From: RGIG2094 sp045660065
GTDB taxonomy: Bacteria > Bacillota > Clostridia > RGIG6154
Reading direction: 5' to 3'
DNA length: 28,616 bases
Assembly (NCBI GenBank): GCA_045660065.1
Contig: JAZRDC010000061.1
Span: 1-28,616 of the forward strand
Every line of letters begins with the position of its first letter. Positions within the stretch are counted from its first letter, which is position 1. The translations under genes were made by a program, and so were the position numbers. This document shows, piece by piece, positions 8,030-16,428 of this stretch. A model generated the notes under the pieces. It was not told the origin of the DNA and did no database searches. It was given only the letters and a program-made list of their open reading frames with translations.

Positions 8030-8857
8030 ATGAAAAATTGTTCAAAATGCAACGATAAAGTAGCAAAAAAAGGCGTACAAAAGAAAAAATGCAAAAATAC
8101 ACTTATTGTTATTGCTACTTTAGTTGTGTTGATTGTGGTGGCTTTTTTTGCACTTGAATTAACGGGGGTTATAAATATTTTTGGCGGGGCAGAAGTAACA
8201 GACAGTATCAAAGGCAAAATACCTGTAAGAGCAACTGCCAAAGATGAATATGGTGTGTTATACAACATCGAACTTGATGAAATGGGAAATCAGGTTTATT
8301 CAGAGAGTCAGTCAGGCTTCTGGGAAAAGTGGGAGTATAATGAAAACGGCGATCAGACATATTTTGAAAATTCGCTTGGTAACTGGGAAAAAACTGAATA
8401 TGACCCAAATGGCAATAAAGTATACTCTGAAGATGTAAGCGGCGGATGGTCCAAATGGGAATATGACGAAAAGGGCAGAGAAATATATCACGAAAACTCA
8501 GAAGGTGAGTGGACTAAATATGGATATGATGATGCCGGAAGAGAAAACTATTACGAAAATCACAAAGGCGAGCGTTATGATATTTACGAATATAATGACA
8601 TGGACAAAATCTTAAAAAAATCAAATGCCAACGGCGATATGATAGAATATGAATACGACGAAAACGGAAACACTTTATATCATGAGGACTCAAATGGTAG
8701 ATGGTTTAAGTATGAGTACGACGAAGCAGGTAACAGGATTCGTTACGAAAATTCATATAACTACTGGCGCACATGGGAATACGACGAAAACGGCAGAGTT
8801 ACCTATCAGGCAACTTCCCACGGCGACTTTAGAAGAATTACATACGAATACGAATAA
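8030..8857 (+). CDS. Membrane-anchored YD/RHS-type repeat protein
   Basis: A 275-residue protein of unknown function. It starts with a short basic cytoplasmic tail holding CSKC and a further Cys at 21, followed by one membrane helix at about 24-44. The rest, predicted outside the cell, is eight tandem repeats of 21-22 residues from about residue 87 (consensus YxENSxGxWxKxEYDENGN) plus a partial ninth. The YDENG core resembles the YD repeats of RHS/teneurin shells, where repeats bind carbohydrate or build a beta-cocoon. The protein is far too short to be an RHS toxin and has no toxic C-terminal domain. It has its own promoter and is monocistronic. A cell-surface binding or adhesion role is a guess. 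Confidence 0.85.
   Translation: MKNCSKCNDKVAKKGVQKKKCKNTLIVIATLVVLIVVAFFALELTGVINIFGGAEVTDSIKGKIPVRATAKDEYGVLYNIELDEMGNQVYSESQSGFWEKWEYNENGDQTYFENSLGNWEKTEYDPNGNKVYSEDVSGGWSKWEYDEKGREIYHENSEGEWTKYGYDDAGRENYYENHKGERYDIYEYNDMDKILKKSNANGDMIEYEYDENGNTLYHEDSNGRWFKYEYDEAGNRIRYENSYNYWRTWEYDENGRVTYQATSHGDFRRITYEYE
8288..8854 (+). repeat. Eight 63-66 bp tandem coding repeats (YD type)
   Basis: Each unit encodes 21 or 22 residues around W-x-K-x-EYDENG. Units begin NQVYSES, QTYFENS, KVYSEDV, EIYHENS, ENYYENH, ILKKSNA, TLYHEDS and RIRYENS, and a shorter ending starts VTYQATS. Copies have diverged at DNA level but keep length and the Tyr-Asp core. Units five (ERYDIYEY) and six (GDMIEYEY) depart most from the consensus. 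Confidence 0.8.
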
Positions 8858-8869
8858 ATAACGTCCTGT

Positions 8870-8891
8870 AGATATCAAATAGATGTCAAAT
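8870..8891. repeat. Tandem 11-bp direct repeat upstream of the GNAT gene
   Basis: AGATATCAAAT is followed directly by AGATGTCAAAT, one mismatch in 11, at about one helical turn spacing, 38 bases before the acetyltransferase start. It could be an operator or chance in AT-rich DNA. No clear -35/-10 pair was found in this gap. Confidence 0.35.
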
Positions 8892-8928
8892 AAAAAACAA
8901 AAACAGCTTGATTATCGGAGGTTTTTAT

Positions 8929-10095
8929 ATGTCAAACTATTCTATAGAAAGATTAACCGCCAAAGATTACGATGAATGGCTCAATGTTTTAAATACTGTA
9001 TTTGCCAAACACAATAACAGAGATGTGAATTTTGAGGCTTCGCTTCCGAAAATGTGCGTAAGAGACGATTACCATATGAATATGCATTTTGCAGTAAAAG
9101 AAAATGGCAAAATTTGTTCTTTATTGGGTGTTTATCCCATTAAAACGCAGATAGGCGATAAAGAACTTATGTTTTCAACTGTAGGAAACGTTGCAACACT
9201 CCCAGAGCATGAGGGAAAGGGATATATGCGTATTTTAATGGGTTATGCTATGGATGAACTTACAAGAATCGGAGCAGACGCTTCAAGGCTTGGCGGTGCA
9301 CGTCAGCGTTATAACAGATATGGTTATGAATATTGCGGAAGAAACTATACCTTTTCCATTACCGAAATGAACACAAAATACTTTTTTGATGGCAAGGAAA
9401 AAACAACATTTGAACAGATTGATCCAAAGGACAAAACTACACTTGGGTTTATTAATAGTTTAAGAAAATCCGCACCAATGCATGTTATGCGTTCGGATTC
9501 TAACGATTTTTCAGGAGATTTTCTCACTCTTTCTGCATACAGATCCCTGCCAAAAATCGCTTTAGACAAAAGCGGAAATCCGGTAGGATATGTTGCGATA
9601 TCGGAAGACGGAACAGTAATCCGCGATATAATGGCAAAGGATACAGATGCACTGAAAAATATGATTTACAACCTGCAGATATCTATCCAAGACACCATTA
9701 CTTTTACTTTGCCTGCATACGATATAGAATCTGTAAGATATTTTTCATCTGTTGCACAGTTTATGCAGGTTTCACCTCCATGTCACTTTAAAATAATCAA
9801 TTTTGACAAAGTTACGGATGCGCTTTTAAAGCTGAAAAAAGCATATACTCCAAATATGGCAGAAGGCGAAAAAGTGCTTGAAATCAAGGATTGGGGAAAC
9901 ATTTTAATATACAACAAAAGTGGCGAAGCATTTTGTGAAAAAACCGTAAAAAATGCAAACCTTACATTAGACAGATTGTCTGCAACCAGACTTTTATTCG
10001 GCACATTTGATGCAGATTATACAGCCGACTGTGACAACTTTTTGTCATCAGTTTTACCGCTTCCACTGTCCTGGAACACATTAGACAGAGTGTAA
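8929..10095 (+). CDS. GNAT family N-acetyltransferase, Eis-like
   Basis: A 388-residue protein with the layout of the Eis family, which acetylates amines such as aminoglycosides or peptides: an N-terminal GNAT domain, a second GNAT-like fold and a C-terminal SCP2-like domain. The acetyl-CoA loop is visible as VATLPEHEGKGYMRILMGYA. RQRYNRYGYEYCGR next to it is typical of the family. The C-terminal part (about 285-388) contains LTLDRLSATRLLFG, the usual end of this group. The start is ATG 8929 with CGGAGG 8 bases upstream, not the TTG at 8908. The natural substrate is unknown. Confidence 0.85.
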   Translation: MSNYSIERLTAKDYDEWLNVLNTVFAKHNNRDVNFEASLPKMCVRDDYHMNMHFAVKENGKICSLLGVYPIKTQIGDKELMFSTVGNVATLPEHEGKGYMRILMGYAMDELTRIGADASRLGGARQRYNRYGYEYCGRNYTFSITEMNTKYFFDGKEKTTFEQIDPKDKTTLGFINSLRKSAPMHVMRSDSNDFSGDFLTLSAYRSLPKIALDKSGNPVGYVAISEDGTVIRDIMAKDTDALKNMIYNLQISIQDTITFTLPAYDIESVRYFSSVAQFMQVSPPCHFKIINFDKVTDALLKLKKAYTPNMAEGEKVLEIKDWGNILIYNKSGEAFCEKTVKNANLTLDRLSATRLLFGTFDADYTADCDNFLSSVLPLPLSWNTLDRV

Positions 10096-10232
10096 TTCTG
10101 ACAAGGGCACTACGCCTGAATTTTCTATAAATATTTCGCATTTTGATTTCATCACAAAACACAAAACGGCGACTGACTCTCTGTCAGCCGCCGTTTTATA
10201 TTCTCTGTGTTAAACTAATTGAATTACACTCT
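10087..10232. repeat. 12-bp inverted repeat pair flanking the terminator region
   Basis: AGAGTGTAATTC at 10087-10098, which includes the GNAT stop codon, is repeated exactly in inverse at 10221-10232 as GAATTACACTCT. The pair brackets a 122-bp stretch that holds the bidirectional terminator. No gene or transposase lies between them. It may be a chance match, the ends of a tiny inserted element, or a long-range RNA stem. Confidence 0.45.
10163..10197. terminator. Bidirectional intrinsic terminator between convergent genes
   Basis: AAAACGGCG + CTGAC pairs with GTCAG + CGCCGTTTT around a TCTCT loop, with one A/C mismatch. It is GC-rich in an AT-rich setting, with A and T runs on the two sides, so it can end transcripts from both the GNAT gene and the convergent deacetylase operon. 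Confidence 0.85.
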
Positions 10233-10251
10233 TTTGCCGGGTATCAGATAA

Positions 10252-10974
10252 TTATAAAAACAGTCCCGATTGAGGATAGTACATATTTGTACCCGACCAT
10301 CTGAATTCATCATTGAGCAAATTTCTTAAAATAAAATCGTTATTATCCTTAGGATATTTAAAAATTTTAAATCCTTCTGCTACATCAACAAAATTTGCAT
10401 TGCCTATGTACCTTGCTCTTATGTCTTTTGCACGAAACAATCGTTCACCGTTTGCACGTTCTGCTCCGAAGTGAGTTATACACTCTTTAAATTTGTCATA
10501 AACTGCTTCAATGTTAATTGTAAAGTCAGGAATAAGGTAACACCCGCTTTGCCATGCTCCTGTTGCATATGTATAAATTTCATTTGGACAAACACCTTCA
10601 ACTGCAGCACCAAAAATTGCTTCCCGTGTTGCTTTTGCACACTCTACATGACTGAGATGATTATCCTTTGGATGCATTATAAACATAATATCGGGTTTTT
10701 CCTGTTTGATTATCTCCTGAATATCTCTTACAGAGCGTTCAGTACTCTTATAATACTTTGTTTCATTATAATCGAGAATAATTTTACGAGCTCCCAGTAT
10801 CTGGGCAGCCTCGATACTTTGCTTATCTACTTTTTCATCTCCGCCTTTATGGTGATTATAGTGTTGAATGTTCAGAATAACCACTTCATGCCCTTTTTGT
10901 GTGAGTAAAGCGATAGTTCCCCCTACGCCACATTCGCAATCATCAACGTGAAGACCTACAACTAAAATTTTCAT
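10252..10974 (-). CDS. PIG-L family deacetylase (LmbE-like)
   Basis: A 240-residue zinc-dependent N-deacetylase of the PIG-L/LmbE family, which removes acetyl groups from GlcNAc-containing substrates such as GlcNAc-inositol (MshB), GlcNAc-PI, diacetylchitobiose or bacillithiol precursors (BshB). The first metal motif is HVDDCECGVGGT where HPDDE-x-GxGGT is usual: His and both Asp are kept and Pro is Val. The second is HPKDNHLSH, matching HPxDxHxxH. A GGGGG ribosome site precedes the ATG. It lies 117 bases downstream of the SIS gene on the same strand, so it may be the last gene of the amino-sugar operon or its own unit. The substrate is not fixed. Confidence 0.87.
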   Translation of the reverse strand: MKILVVGLHVDDCECGVGGTIALLTQKGHEVVILNIQHYNHHKGGDEKVDKQSIEAAQILGARKIILDYNETKYYKSTERSVRDIQEIIKQEKPDIMFIMHPKDNHLSHVECAKATREAIFGAAVEGVCPNEIYTYATGAWQSGCYLIPDFTINIEAVYDKFKECITHFGAERANGERLFRAKDIRARYIGNANFVDVAEGFKIFKYPKDNNDFILRNLLNDEFRWSGTNMYYPQSGLFL

Positions 10975-11059
10975 TTTTATCCCCCTGACTTACAAAAAAT
11001 TCATTTCAAAATTTCTGCTATATTTTAACATATTTATCTTGATTTATCACCTTTTAACT

Positions 11060-11102
11060 GTAACATTTTTTGTTATTATATAAAGAAACCTTTATATGTT
11101 AC
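11060..11102. other. Nested AT-rich hairpin at the SIS gene stop codon
   Basis: An outer inverted repeat GTAACAT (11060-11066) / ATGTTAC (11096-11102) encloses a perfect inner stem ATATAAAG (11078-11085) / CTTTATAT (11090-11097) with a 4-base loop. It spans the stop codon of the SIS-domain gene. There is no U run, so it is at best a weak or partial terminator, or an RNA-processing element before the deacetylase gene. Confidence 0.4.
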
Positions 11103-12777
11103 TTTTCAATTTTTTCAGTCTGTTCATTGTTTCTGTTACAACAGATCCGTTTGCAATATTGTTTTCTTCAAAATAGAATTTTGAAAGAAACAACTCATAG
11201 TTTGCCTGATCATAATCAAGATTGCAAAGGTCCGCTATTATTCTTGTGGCTCTGTCTACTAGCTTTTTGTTTGAAATATTAAGATACACCATATAATTAC
11301 CGCGTATTCTGCCTATTTTAGCCATGGTTGCGGTAGACATGGCATTTATCATAGTTTTCATAGCCAAGTGTTCAAACATTTTGAGTTTGGTTGGCTGAAT
11401 ACTGTCTTTTTCAGGAGATAAAACCATCACCGATGAATTTTCATATTCTTTTGCACAAGATGAAAATTCCTGTGGAATCTGATTTTCCAATCCTATCCAG
11501 GTTGCAAGAGTATTTTTTCCTTCACGCTCTTTATTTTGTTCACAACCTATTTCAAATTCACACAAAGCCTCATAGTCAATCTTTGGAATTTTTTTAATAT
11601 CATGCTCTTTTATACCGATTTTTTCATATTCCTCTTTTGTGTAATCAATACATCTCGGCAGTCTTTCAAAGCACTTTGTCCACGCCTCTTTTGTGTCAAG
11701 AAACGGATTTTTTACAAATGACCACGACTCAACTGCATCCGGCATAGACTTTGATTTAAACGGCGGTGTGCAGAATGTTGGCCCTCTTTCGGTTGTATCT
11801 GTCAGAACGTCTAAAAGATATTCGTCTGCAAAATATGTAACCAATCCGCCTTTTTGGTATAAATCTGCTTCCAGCTCTACCTGATTTACAATACTTTCTA
11901 TCGCATTGTCCTCTGAAACTGATTTAATGCACTTTTCAAACCCTTCTGAAAGGAATTGTTTTAAGGTTTCGGTATCATTCCCTTCAAAAAGTGCATCCAG
12001 GCACATTTCAAGACACGCTGATATAACCGCCTGCTCAATGGTAGAGGACTGCATTCTTGTAGAGCCTGTAACTGCCATACCTCCGCACTTCATATAAATA
12101 TATGCTGTGTTTTTGTGTGTATAAACATCTTTGGCACGGCTAAGTTTTTCAACAGATGCTTCAGGGTTTGAGCAAACTACCATCCACACCTTTGCACCGT
12201 CATTTAGTGCTTGTTTTGCAGTACCGAGTATTGATGTAGTTTCTGCGGTTGCAGTAACCCCCACTAAAATATCATTTTCGGTAAGATATAAATCACGAGC
12301 CTGCTTCCCACCAAGCTGGATATAATCTTCAAATGATTCTACTGCACGAATTACTGTGTAATCTCCGCCTGTCATTAAAGACACAATTCTGTCTTCATAC
12401 TTTGCTGCATCAAACCCACTGCTTACAAGATTTCTGATGGCACATCGCCATGAGTTTTCTAATCTCATAGCAAGTCTGCCTGTAGAACCGCATCCTGAAA
12501 CAATTATTCTTCCGCCATTTTTCAACGAAGAAAGCACATCGGAATAAAAAGTGTCAAACTCTTTGCTTTTTAGTGTATTTTTGAATAAATCAACCAAATC
12601 CTTATCCACACTAAGCAGACATTTTACACCTTCATATGTATTTTCAGCAGTTGTTTCACCAAAAGTTTTTGTTTTGGGATTTGAAGTTTCCGCTTCTATA
12701 AATCCCAAACGATATTCAGTTTCATTTTCAACAAACTGACGGGAAGCTTCCAAAGCCAGTTTTTCAATGTTACTCAT
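11092..12777 (-). CDS. Two-SIS-domain protein, MurQ/GCKR-like
   Basis: A 561-residue protein of the sugar-isomerase (SIS) superfamily. The first SIS phosphosugar site is SGCGSTGRLAMRL, like the GAGTSGRL of MurQ. ENDILVGVTATAETTSILG and GMAVTGSTRMQSSTIEQAV also match the MurQ/glucokinase-regulator group. At twice MurQ length and with a second SIS-like half (about 290-480), it is closer in build to GCKR. The MurQ catalytic glutamate (DASE context) is not evident in RLAMRLENSW, so etherase activity is doubtful. It may bind or isomerise a sugar phosphate made in the operon. ATG 12777 has AAGGAG 8 bases upstream; the TTG six bases earlier is too close to it. Confidence 0.75.
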   Translation of the reverse strand: MSNIEKLALEASRQFVENETEYRLGFIEAETSNPKTKTFGETTAENTYEGVKCLLSVDKDLVDLFKNTLKSKEFDTFYSDVLSSLKNGGRIIVSGCGSTGRLAMRLENSWRCAIRNLVSSGFDAAKYEDRIVSLMTGGDYTVIRAVESFEDYIQLGGKQARDLYLTENDILVGVTATAETTSILGTAKQALNDGAKVWMVVCSNPEASVEKLSRAKDVYTHKNTAYIYMKCGGMAVTGSTRMQSSTIEQAVISACLEMCLDALFEGNDTETLKQFLSEGFEKCIKSVSEDNAIESIVNQVELEADLYQKGGLVTYFADEYLLDVLTDTTERGPTFCTPPFKSKSMPDAVESWSFVKNPFLDTKEAWTKCFERLPRCIDYTKEEYEKIGIKEHDIKKIPKIDYEALCEFEIGCEQNKEREGKNTLATWIGLENQIPQEFSSCAKEYENSSVMVLSPEKDSIQPTKLKMFEHLAMKTMINAMSTATMAKIGRIRGNYMVYLNISNKKLVDRATRIIADLCNLDYDQANYELFLSKFYFEENNIANGSVVTETMNRLKKLKSNI

Positions 12778-12792
12778 AACCAAAACTCCTTA

Positions 12793-13587
12793 TTAATACA
12801 ATCCATTTTCAATTTCGGTTGTAGTACAAAACGTTACATTGTTATGTGTTCTTAATAAACTTGCAGGAATCTGAGGCTGAATCTTATCAAACAACACTCT
12901 TTTGAAAATTCCATGCTGCCAAGGTCTGTTAAGAGCTATATAAATTTCTTTTGCACTTAAAATCTGCTTCATACCGATTGTTATGCACCATTCAGGCATA
13001 CCTCTTAAGTCGCCTCTTTGATATCCGTAAGCATTAATTGTTCGTGTTTCTCTTGTTATAGGAAGAACTCTTGTAGGAAGAGCAGCAAACTCTTCCGCAC
13101 TTATCGGATCATCTTCTTCAGCCGCTTCGTTAAAGGCAATATGTCCATTTATTCCAAGTCCACCAAGGCACAAATCTACTCCGCCTAAATCTTCAATCAA
13201 TTTATCAAATTCTTCGGCGGTATCAGGATGCGGGAAAAGCCTCTGACTTTCAGGCATAACCAAATCTGTATCTACTTTAGAATAAAATTCATCGTTCATA
13301 CGCTTTTTGAAGCTCATAGGATTATTTTCGTCTATAACTTCTGTTGGTGAAATCATATATTCGTCCATATTGAAAAAATACACGTTTTTAAGAGAAACTC
13401 TTAACTGATTCACAAGTCTTGCAAGAATAGGATACTGATCTGTAGGACCTACCGGAACAATCATAACAGTATTTTTGCCTTTTTCGTTATTTTCCATAAT
13501 GGTTTTCAGCATTGTAAGAGCCATATCAAAATAAACATCCCATTCAGACTTTACAGTGTTGATGTTAATATTTTCAATTTTTTTCAT
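12793..13587 (-). CDS. NagB-like amino-sugar phosphate isomerase/deaminase (copy 1)
   Basis: A 264-residue member of the glucosamine-6-phosphate deaminase family. NagB converts GlcN-6-P to fructose-6-P and ammonia. Visible motifs are FNMDEYMIS (catalytic Asp), LGGLGINGHIAFNEA (ring-opening and His/Glu residues) and EWCITIGMKQIL. The C-terminal part (NRPWQHGIFKRVLF, IPASLLRTHNNVTF) departs from true NagB, as does the copy 2 protein at the operon head, so both may act on a different aminosugar phosphate. Asn instead of Asp in GINGH also occurs in Gram-positive NagB and does not argue against activity. It lies 12 bases after the ETF gene and 15 before the SIS gene. Confidence 0.82.
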   Translation of the reverse strand: MKKIENININTVKSEWDVYFDMALTMLKTIMENNEKGKNTVMIVPVGPTDQYPILARLVNQLRVSLKNVYFFNMDEYMISPTEVIDENNPMSFKKRMNDEFYSKVDTDLVMPESQRLFPHPDTAEEFDKLIEDLGGVDLCLGGLGINGHIAFNEAAEEDDPISAEEFAALPTRVLPITRETRTINAYGYQRGDLRGMPEWCITIGMKQILSAKEIYIALNRPWQHGIFKRVLFDKIQPQIPASLLRTHNNVTFCTTTEIENGLY

Positions 13588-13599
13588 AATACATCTCCT

Positions 13600-14952
13600 T
13601 TAAAATTCTGCTAATACACCGTAGTCGGCATATTCAAATATTCTGGCGTTTTTATCAGGATTTATTGCAATTATAGTTTCAGTGCCTTCAATTGCACATG
13701 TGTGATGAACTGCTCCTGAAATACCGATAGCAATATATATTTTAGGACTTATGGTTTTTCCTGTTAAGCCAACTTGCTTTTCGTAAACAGCTTTGTTCAT
13801 ATCAACAAGTCCTCTTGATGCTCCCGTTTCAGCACCGATGGCTTTTGCAAATTCCTCAATCTTATCAAATTTATCTGCCACACCTTTACCACCTGATACC
13901 ACAATCTGGGAGCTTTCTGTTTTGGTTCTCACCGTCGCCATCTGTGGATAAGATTCACACTTGATTTTAGCGGTAATGTTACCACCTTGTGCAGGTCTGT
14001 ACATTATAAGCTTTCCATTTTCTGCTTCAAGACTTGTACAGTCGGCGCAAAGTCCTGTTTCAAGCGCCGCGGCTACATATGGTGCGATTTTTCTGCCCCA
14101 CAAATCTGCATTCCACAAAACAGTTTCAGGTTTTTCCTTTTCTATTAGTTTTATGATTTCTTCAGGGGGAAGTTTATCAATTAAAACCACTTTTTCGCTG
14201 ATTTCTTTAGCTTTTTCTAAAACTTCTTCACCTATTGCCCAAACGCATTCAAGCTTTTCACCTGAATACTTTTTCTCGTCTATTACAGGTGTTTTTTTCT
14301 TTAATTCTTCTATCAATGGAATTAATTCATCCATTGAAATAAATTTACATTTCCTTTTGCCTTTTTCGTTTTCAAAAGATTGTAAAACTTTTGTAGGTGA
14401 ACCCGAAAGTCCACATTTTTCAGGTTCACACTTAATTTCTTCATTACTTAAAAGATTTACTTCTCCCAATTTTGAGAAAATTCCAGGAAATCTTAATATG
14501 TACCCTCTTTCCATAGTTACAAGGGCAGGTAATTTTACTTTTTCTGTGTTAGTGCGTGTTTTTGCAACTGCCTGGGTTTCTATAATTTCAAGATCAACTG
14601 CATTTGTGATAAGAGAAATGTCCAATCGACTTGCAAGCATAGGTCCAACCTGTGCAGTATCTCCGTCTATGCTTTGTCTTCCGCACAAAATAAGATCGTA
14701 TTCTTTTTTTTCTATCGCTTTCGAAAGGATATAAGATGTAGCAAGAGTATCCGAGCCTGCAAAAAGTTTGTCTGTAACAAGAGTAACCTTTGTGCCAAGT
14801 CGTGTTAAGGGAAGCAAAACATCCCTGTTACTTTCAGGCCCCATAGTTATAACTTCAACATCGTTTGACAGCCTTAATGCACATTCTAAAGCCGACTGGT
14901 CAAAAGGATTGATTTCACCTTTTATAACCTTTACACATACTAATATTTTCAT
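13600..14952 (-). CDS. Single-chain electron transfer flavoprotein, EtfB-EtfA fusion
   Basis: ETF carries electrons from flavin dehydrogenases to quinone or ferredoxin/NAD systems. Here both subunits are in one 450-residue chain. Residues about 1-205 are the beta subunit (MKILVCVKVIKGEINPFDQSA; nucleotide site LCGRQSIDGDTAQVGP at 90-104). Residues about 230-450 are the alpha subunit, with RPAQGGNITAKI, then the FAD-binding domain VVSGGKGVAD (351-360), GASRGLVD (377-384), QVGLTGKTISPKIYIAIGISG (393-413; first 20 residues are typical) and INPDKNARIFEYADYG. Separate subunits total about 580 residues, so the alpha N-terminal domain and linker are shortened. It overlaps the FGGY gene by 4 bases. 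The likely electron donor is the FAD oxidase/Fe-S pair upstream. Confidence 0.9.
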   Translation of the reverse strand: MKILVCVKVIKGEINPFDQSALECALRLSNDVEVITMGPESNRDVLLPLTRLGTKVTLVTDKLFAGSDTLATSYILSKAIEKKEYDLILCGRQSIDGDTAQVGPMLASRLDISLITNAVDLEIIETQAVAKTRTNTEKVKLPALVTMERGYILRFPGIFSKLGEVNLLSNEEIKCEPEKCGLSGSPTKVLQSFENEKGKRKCKFISMDELIPLIEELKKKTPVIDEKKYSGEKLECVWAIGEEVLEKAKEISEKVVLIDKLPPEEIIKLIEKEKPETVLWNADLWGRKIAPYVAAALETGLCADCTSLEAENGKLIMYRPAQGGNITAKIKCESYPQMATVRTKTESSQIVVSGGKGVADKFDKIEEFAKAIGAETGASRGLVDMNKAVYEKQVGLTGKTISPKIYIAIGISGAVHHTCAIEGTETIIAINPDKNARIFEYADYGVLAEF

Positions 14953-16424
14953 TGATATTCACCATTGTATATTGGTTCTAATGCCTTTTGTACTGCTTTA
15001 TATTTTTTAAATAGCTGTTTGTATTTCTTATTGTTTTCCATGTCTGGTAATGTTTCTGACACCTGTTTGTTGCAAATTTCAAGTGCCTTTTCGTAGTTTT
15101 CAAAAATACCCACAGCAACACCTGCAAGCATAGCACTTCCAAAGGAAGAATCTGCATATTTCATTTCTATGAGAGTAATTCCAAGTGCATCTGCAATCAT
15201 CTGACGCCAAAGAGGACTTTTACCACCGCCACCTATTATAGCAGCTTTTTTATCGTGATAGATAGCAAGAGTTTCTAACGCTGTCATGCAATCAAGCATG
15301 CTCATTGCAACACCTTCTAAAACTGCTCTTGCAAAATGAGCCTTTGTATGTGATGCTCTGATTCCTACAAAATCCGCGCACAAAGCTGGATTTGCATAAG
15401 GTGTCAGTTCGCCGTTTAAGTACGGATGGAACACAAGACCTTCTGCTCCGATAGGTACACTTTCAGCTAAATTATCCAACTCTTTGTAATCTTCACCAAA
15501 GGTATCTCTGAACCATCTGTATGAAGCTGCGCAAGATTTTGTTGCAGTTCCCGGATAGAAAAGTCCGTCTATGATATGTGAATAGTTAATCAGATTTATA
15601 TTGGGGTACGCTTTATCGGTAATAACGCAAATTCTTCCTGCAGTTGCAAGTTTTAATGTCATCTGACCGATATTTACCGCTCCCGATGCGAAAACTTCCA
15701 TAACTGTATCTGTTGTTCCGCAAAGAACAGGAGTACCTTCCGCAAGACCTGTAAGTTCACTTGCCTGATTTGTAATTTTACCAACAATATCCGTTGGCTT
15801 TACAATTTCGGGCAACATATTTGTGTCAATTTCAAGAATATCACAAAGCTCTTTGCTCCACTGCATAGTGTTTATGTCAAACATCATAGAGCCTTCCGCT
15901 TCGATATAGTCTGTTACATAGTCTCCTGTAAGCTGATGTCTTACATAGTCTTTCGCAAAAAGAATCTTTTTAACTTTTGCCCAGTTTTCAGGCTCGTTAT
16001 TTTTAATCCACAAAAGTTCAGGGAGCGACCATATAGTGTCTGCCTTGTGAAGAACCTGTTTTTCAATTATATCTCCCACGGTTTCTTTTAAGTAAGCAAC
16101 TTCTTTAGTACTTCTTGTATCCGTCCAGTAAATAGCAGGGCGGATAACATTGAAATCCTCGTCCATAATTACAGCTGTATGAGTTGCTGCGTCCAATGAA
16201 ACTGCCGCAATATCTTTTGGATCCACTCCGCTTTTATCAAGCACACCCTTGATATTTTTAACTGTTGCATCAAGCCAGTCTTTTGGGTTTTGCTCTGCAT
16301 ATCCCGGTTTTGGATAATTTGTAGGATATTCTGTTGTATTTGTTGCTGCGATTTGGCCATTTTCGCACAAAAGTGTTGCCTTTGATGCTCCTCCGCCAAA
16401 ATCTATTCCAAGTAAATATTTCAT
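14949..16424 (-). CDS. FGGY-family carbohydrate kinase (xylulokinase-like)
   Basis: A 491-residue sugar kinase of the FGGY family, two RNase-H-like ATPase domains. The N-terminal phosphate loop is GIDFGGGASKATL, the WTDTRSTKEV region matches the sugar site, and the catalytic base is Asp239 in LCGTTDTVMEVF. The C-terminal ADP motif is AIIGGGGKSPLWRQMIADAL, followed by DSSFGSAMLAG. Overall it resembles xylulokinase more than glycerol kinase, but members phosphorylate many pentoses, ketoses and polyols, so the substrate is open. It lies between iolB-like and ETF genes, with a 4-base overlap with the latter. Confidence 0.9.
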   Translation of the reverse strand: MKYLLGIDFGGGASKATLLCENGQIAATNTTEYPTNYPKPGYAEQNPKDWLDATVKNIKGVLDKSGVDPKDIAAVSLDAATHTAVIMDEDFNVIRPAIYWTDTRSTKEVAYLKETVGDIIEKQVLHKADTIWSLPELLWIKNNEPENWAKVKKILFAKDYVRHQLTGDYVTDYIEAEGSMMFDINTMQWSKELCDILEIDTNMLPEIVKPTDIVGKITNQASELTGLAEGTPVLCGTTDTVMEVFASGAVNIGQMTLKLATAGRICVITDKAYPNINLINYSHIIDGLFYPGTATKSCAASYRWFRDTFGEDYKELDNLAESVPIGAEGLVFHPYLNGELTPYANPALCADFVGIRASHTKAHFARAVLEGVAMSMLDCMTALETLAIYHDKKAAIIGGGGKSPLWRQMIADALGITLIEMKYADSSFGSAMLAGVAVGIFENYEKALEICNKQVSETLPDMENNKKYKQLFKKYKAVQKALEPIYNGEYQ

Positions 16425-16428
16425 AGCA

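Noticed and set aside
8244..8861. Other-frame ORFs over the YD-repeat gene on the + strand
   Set aside because: They arise from the repeat codon pattern in a shifted frame and have no start signals.
10471..10908. A 145-codon + strand frame opposite the PIG-L gene
   Set aside because: Cys/Phe/Ile-rich antisense shadow; the minus strand has the conserved HxDD and HPxDxH motifs and a good ribosome site.
13961..14734. A 257-codon open frame on the + strand opposite the EtfBA gene
   Set aside because: The minus strand encodes clear ETF motifs; the + frame has low-complexity Ser/Phe content, no ribosome site and no family match, so it is a shadow.
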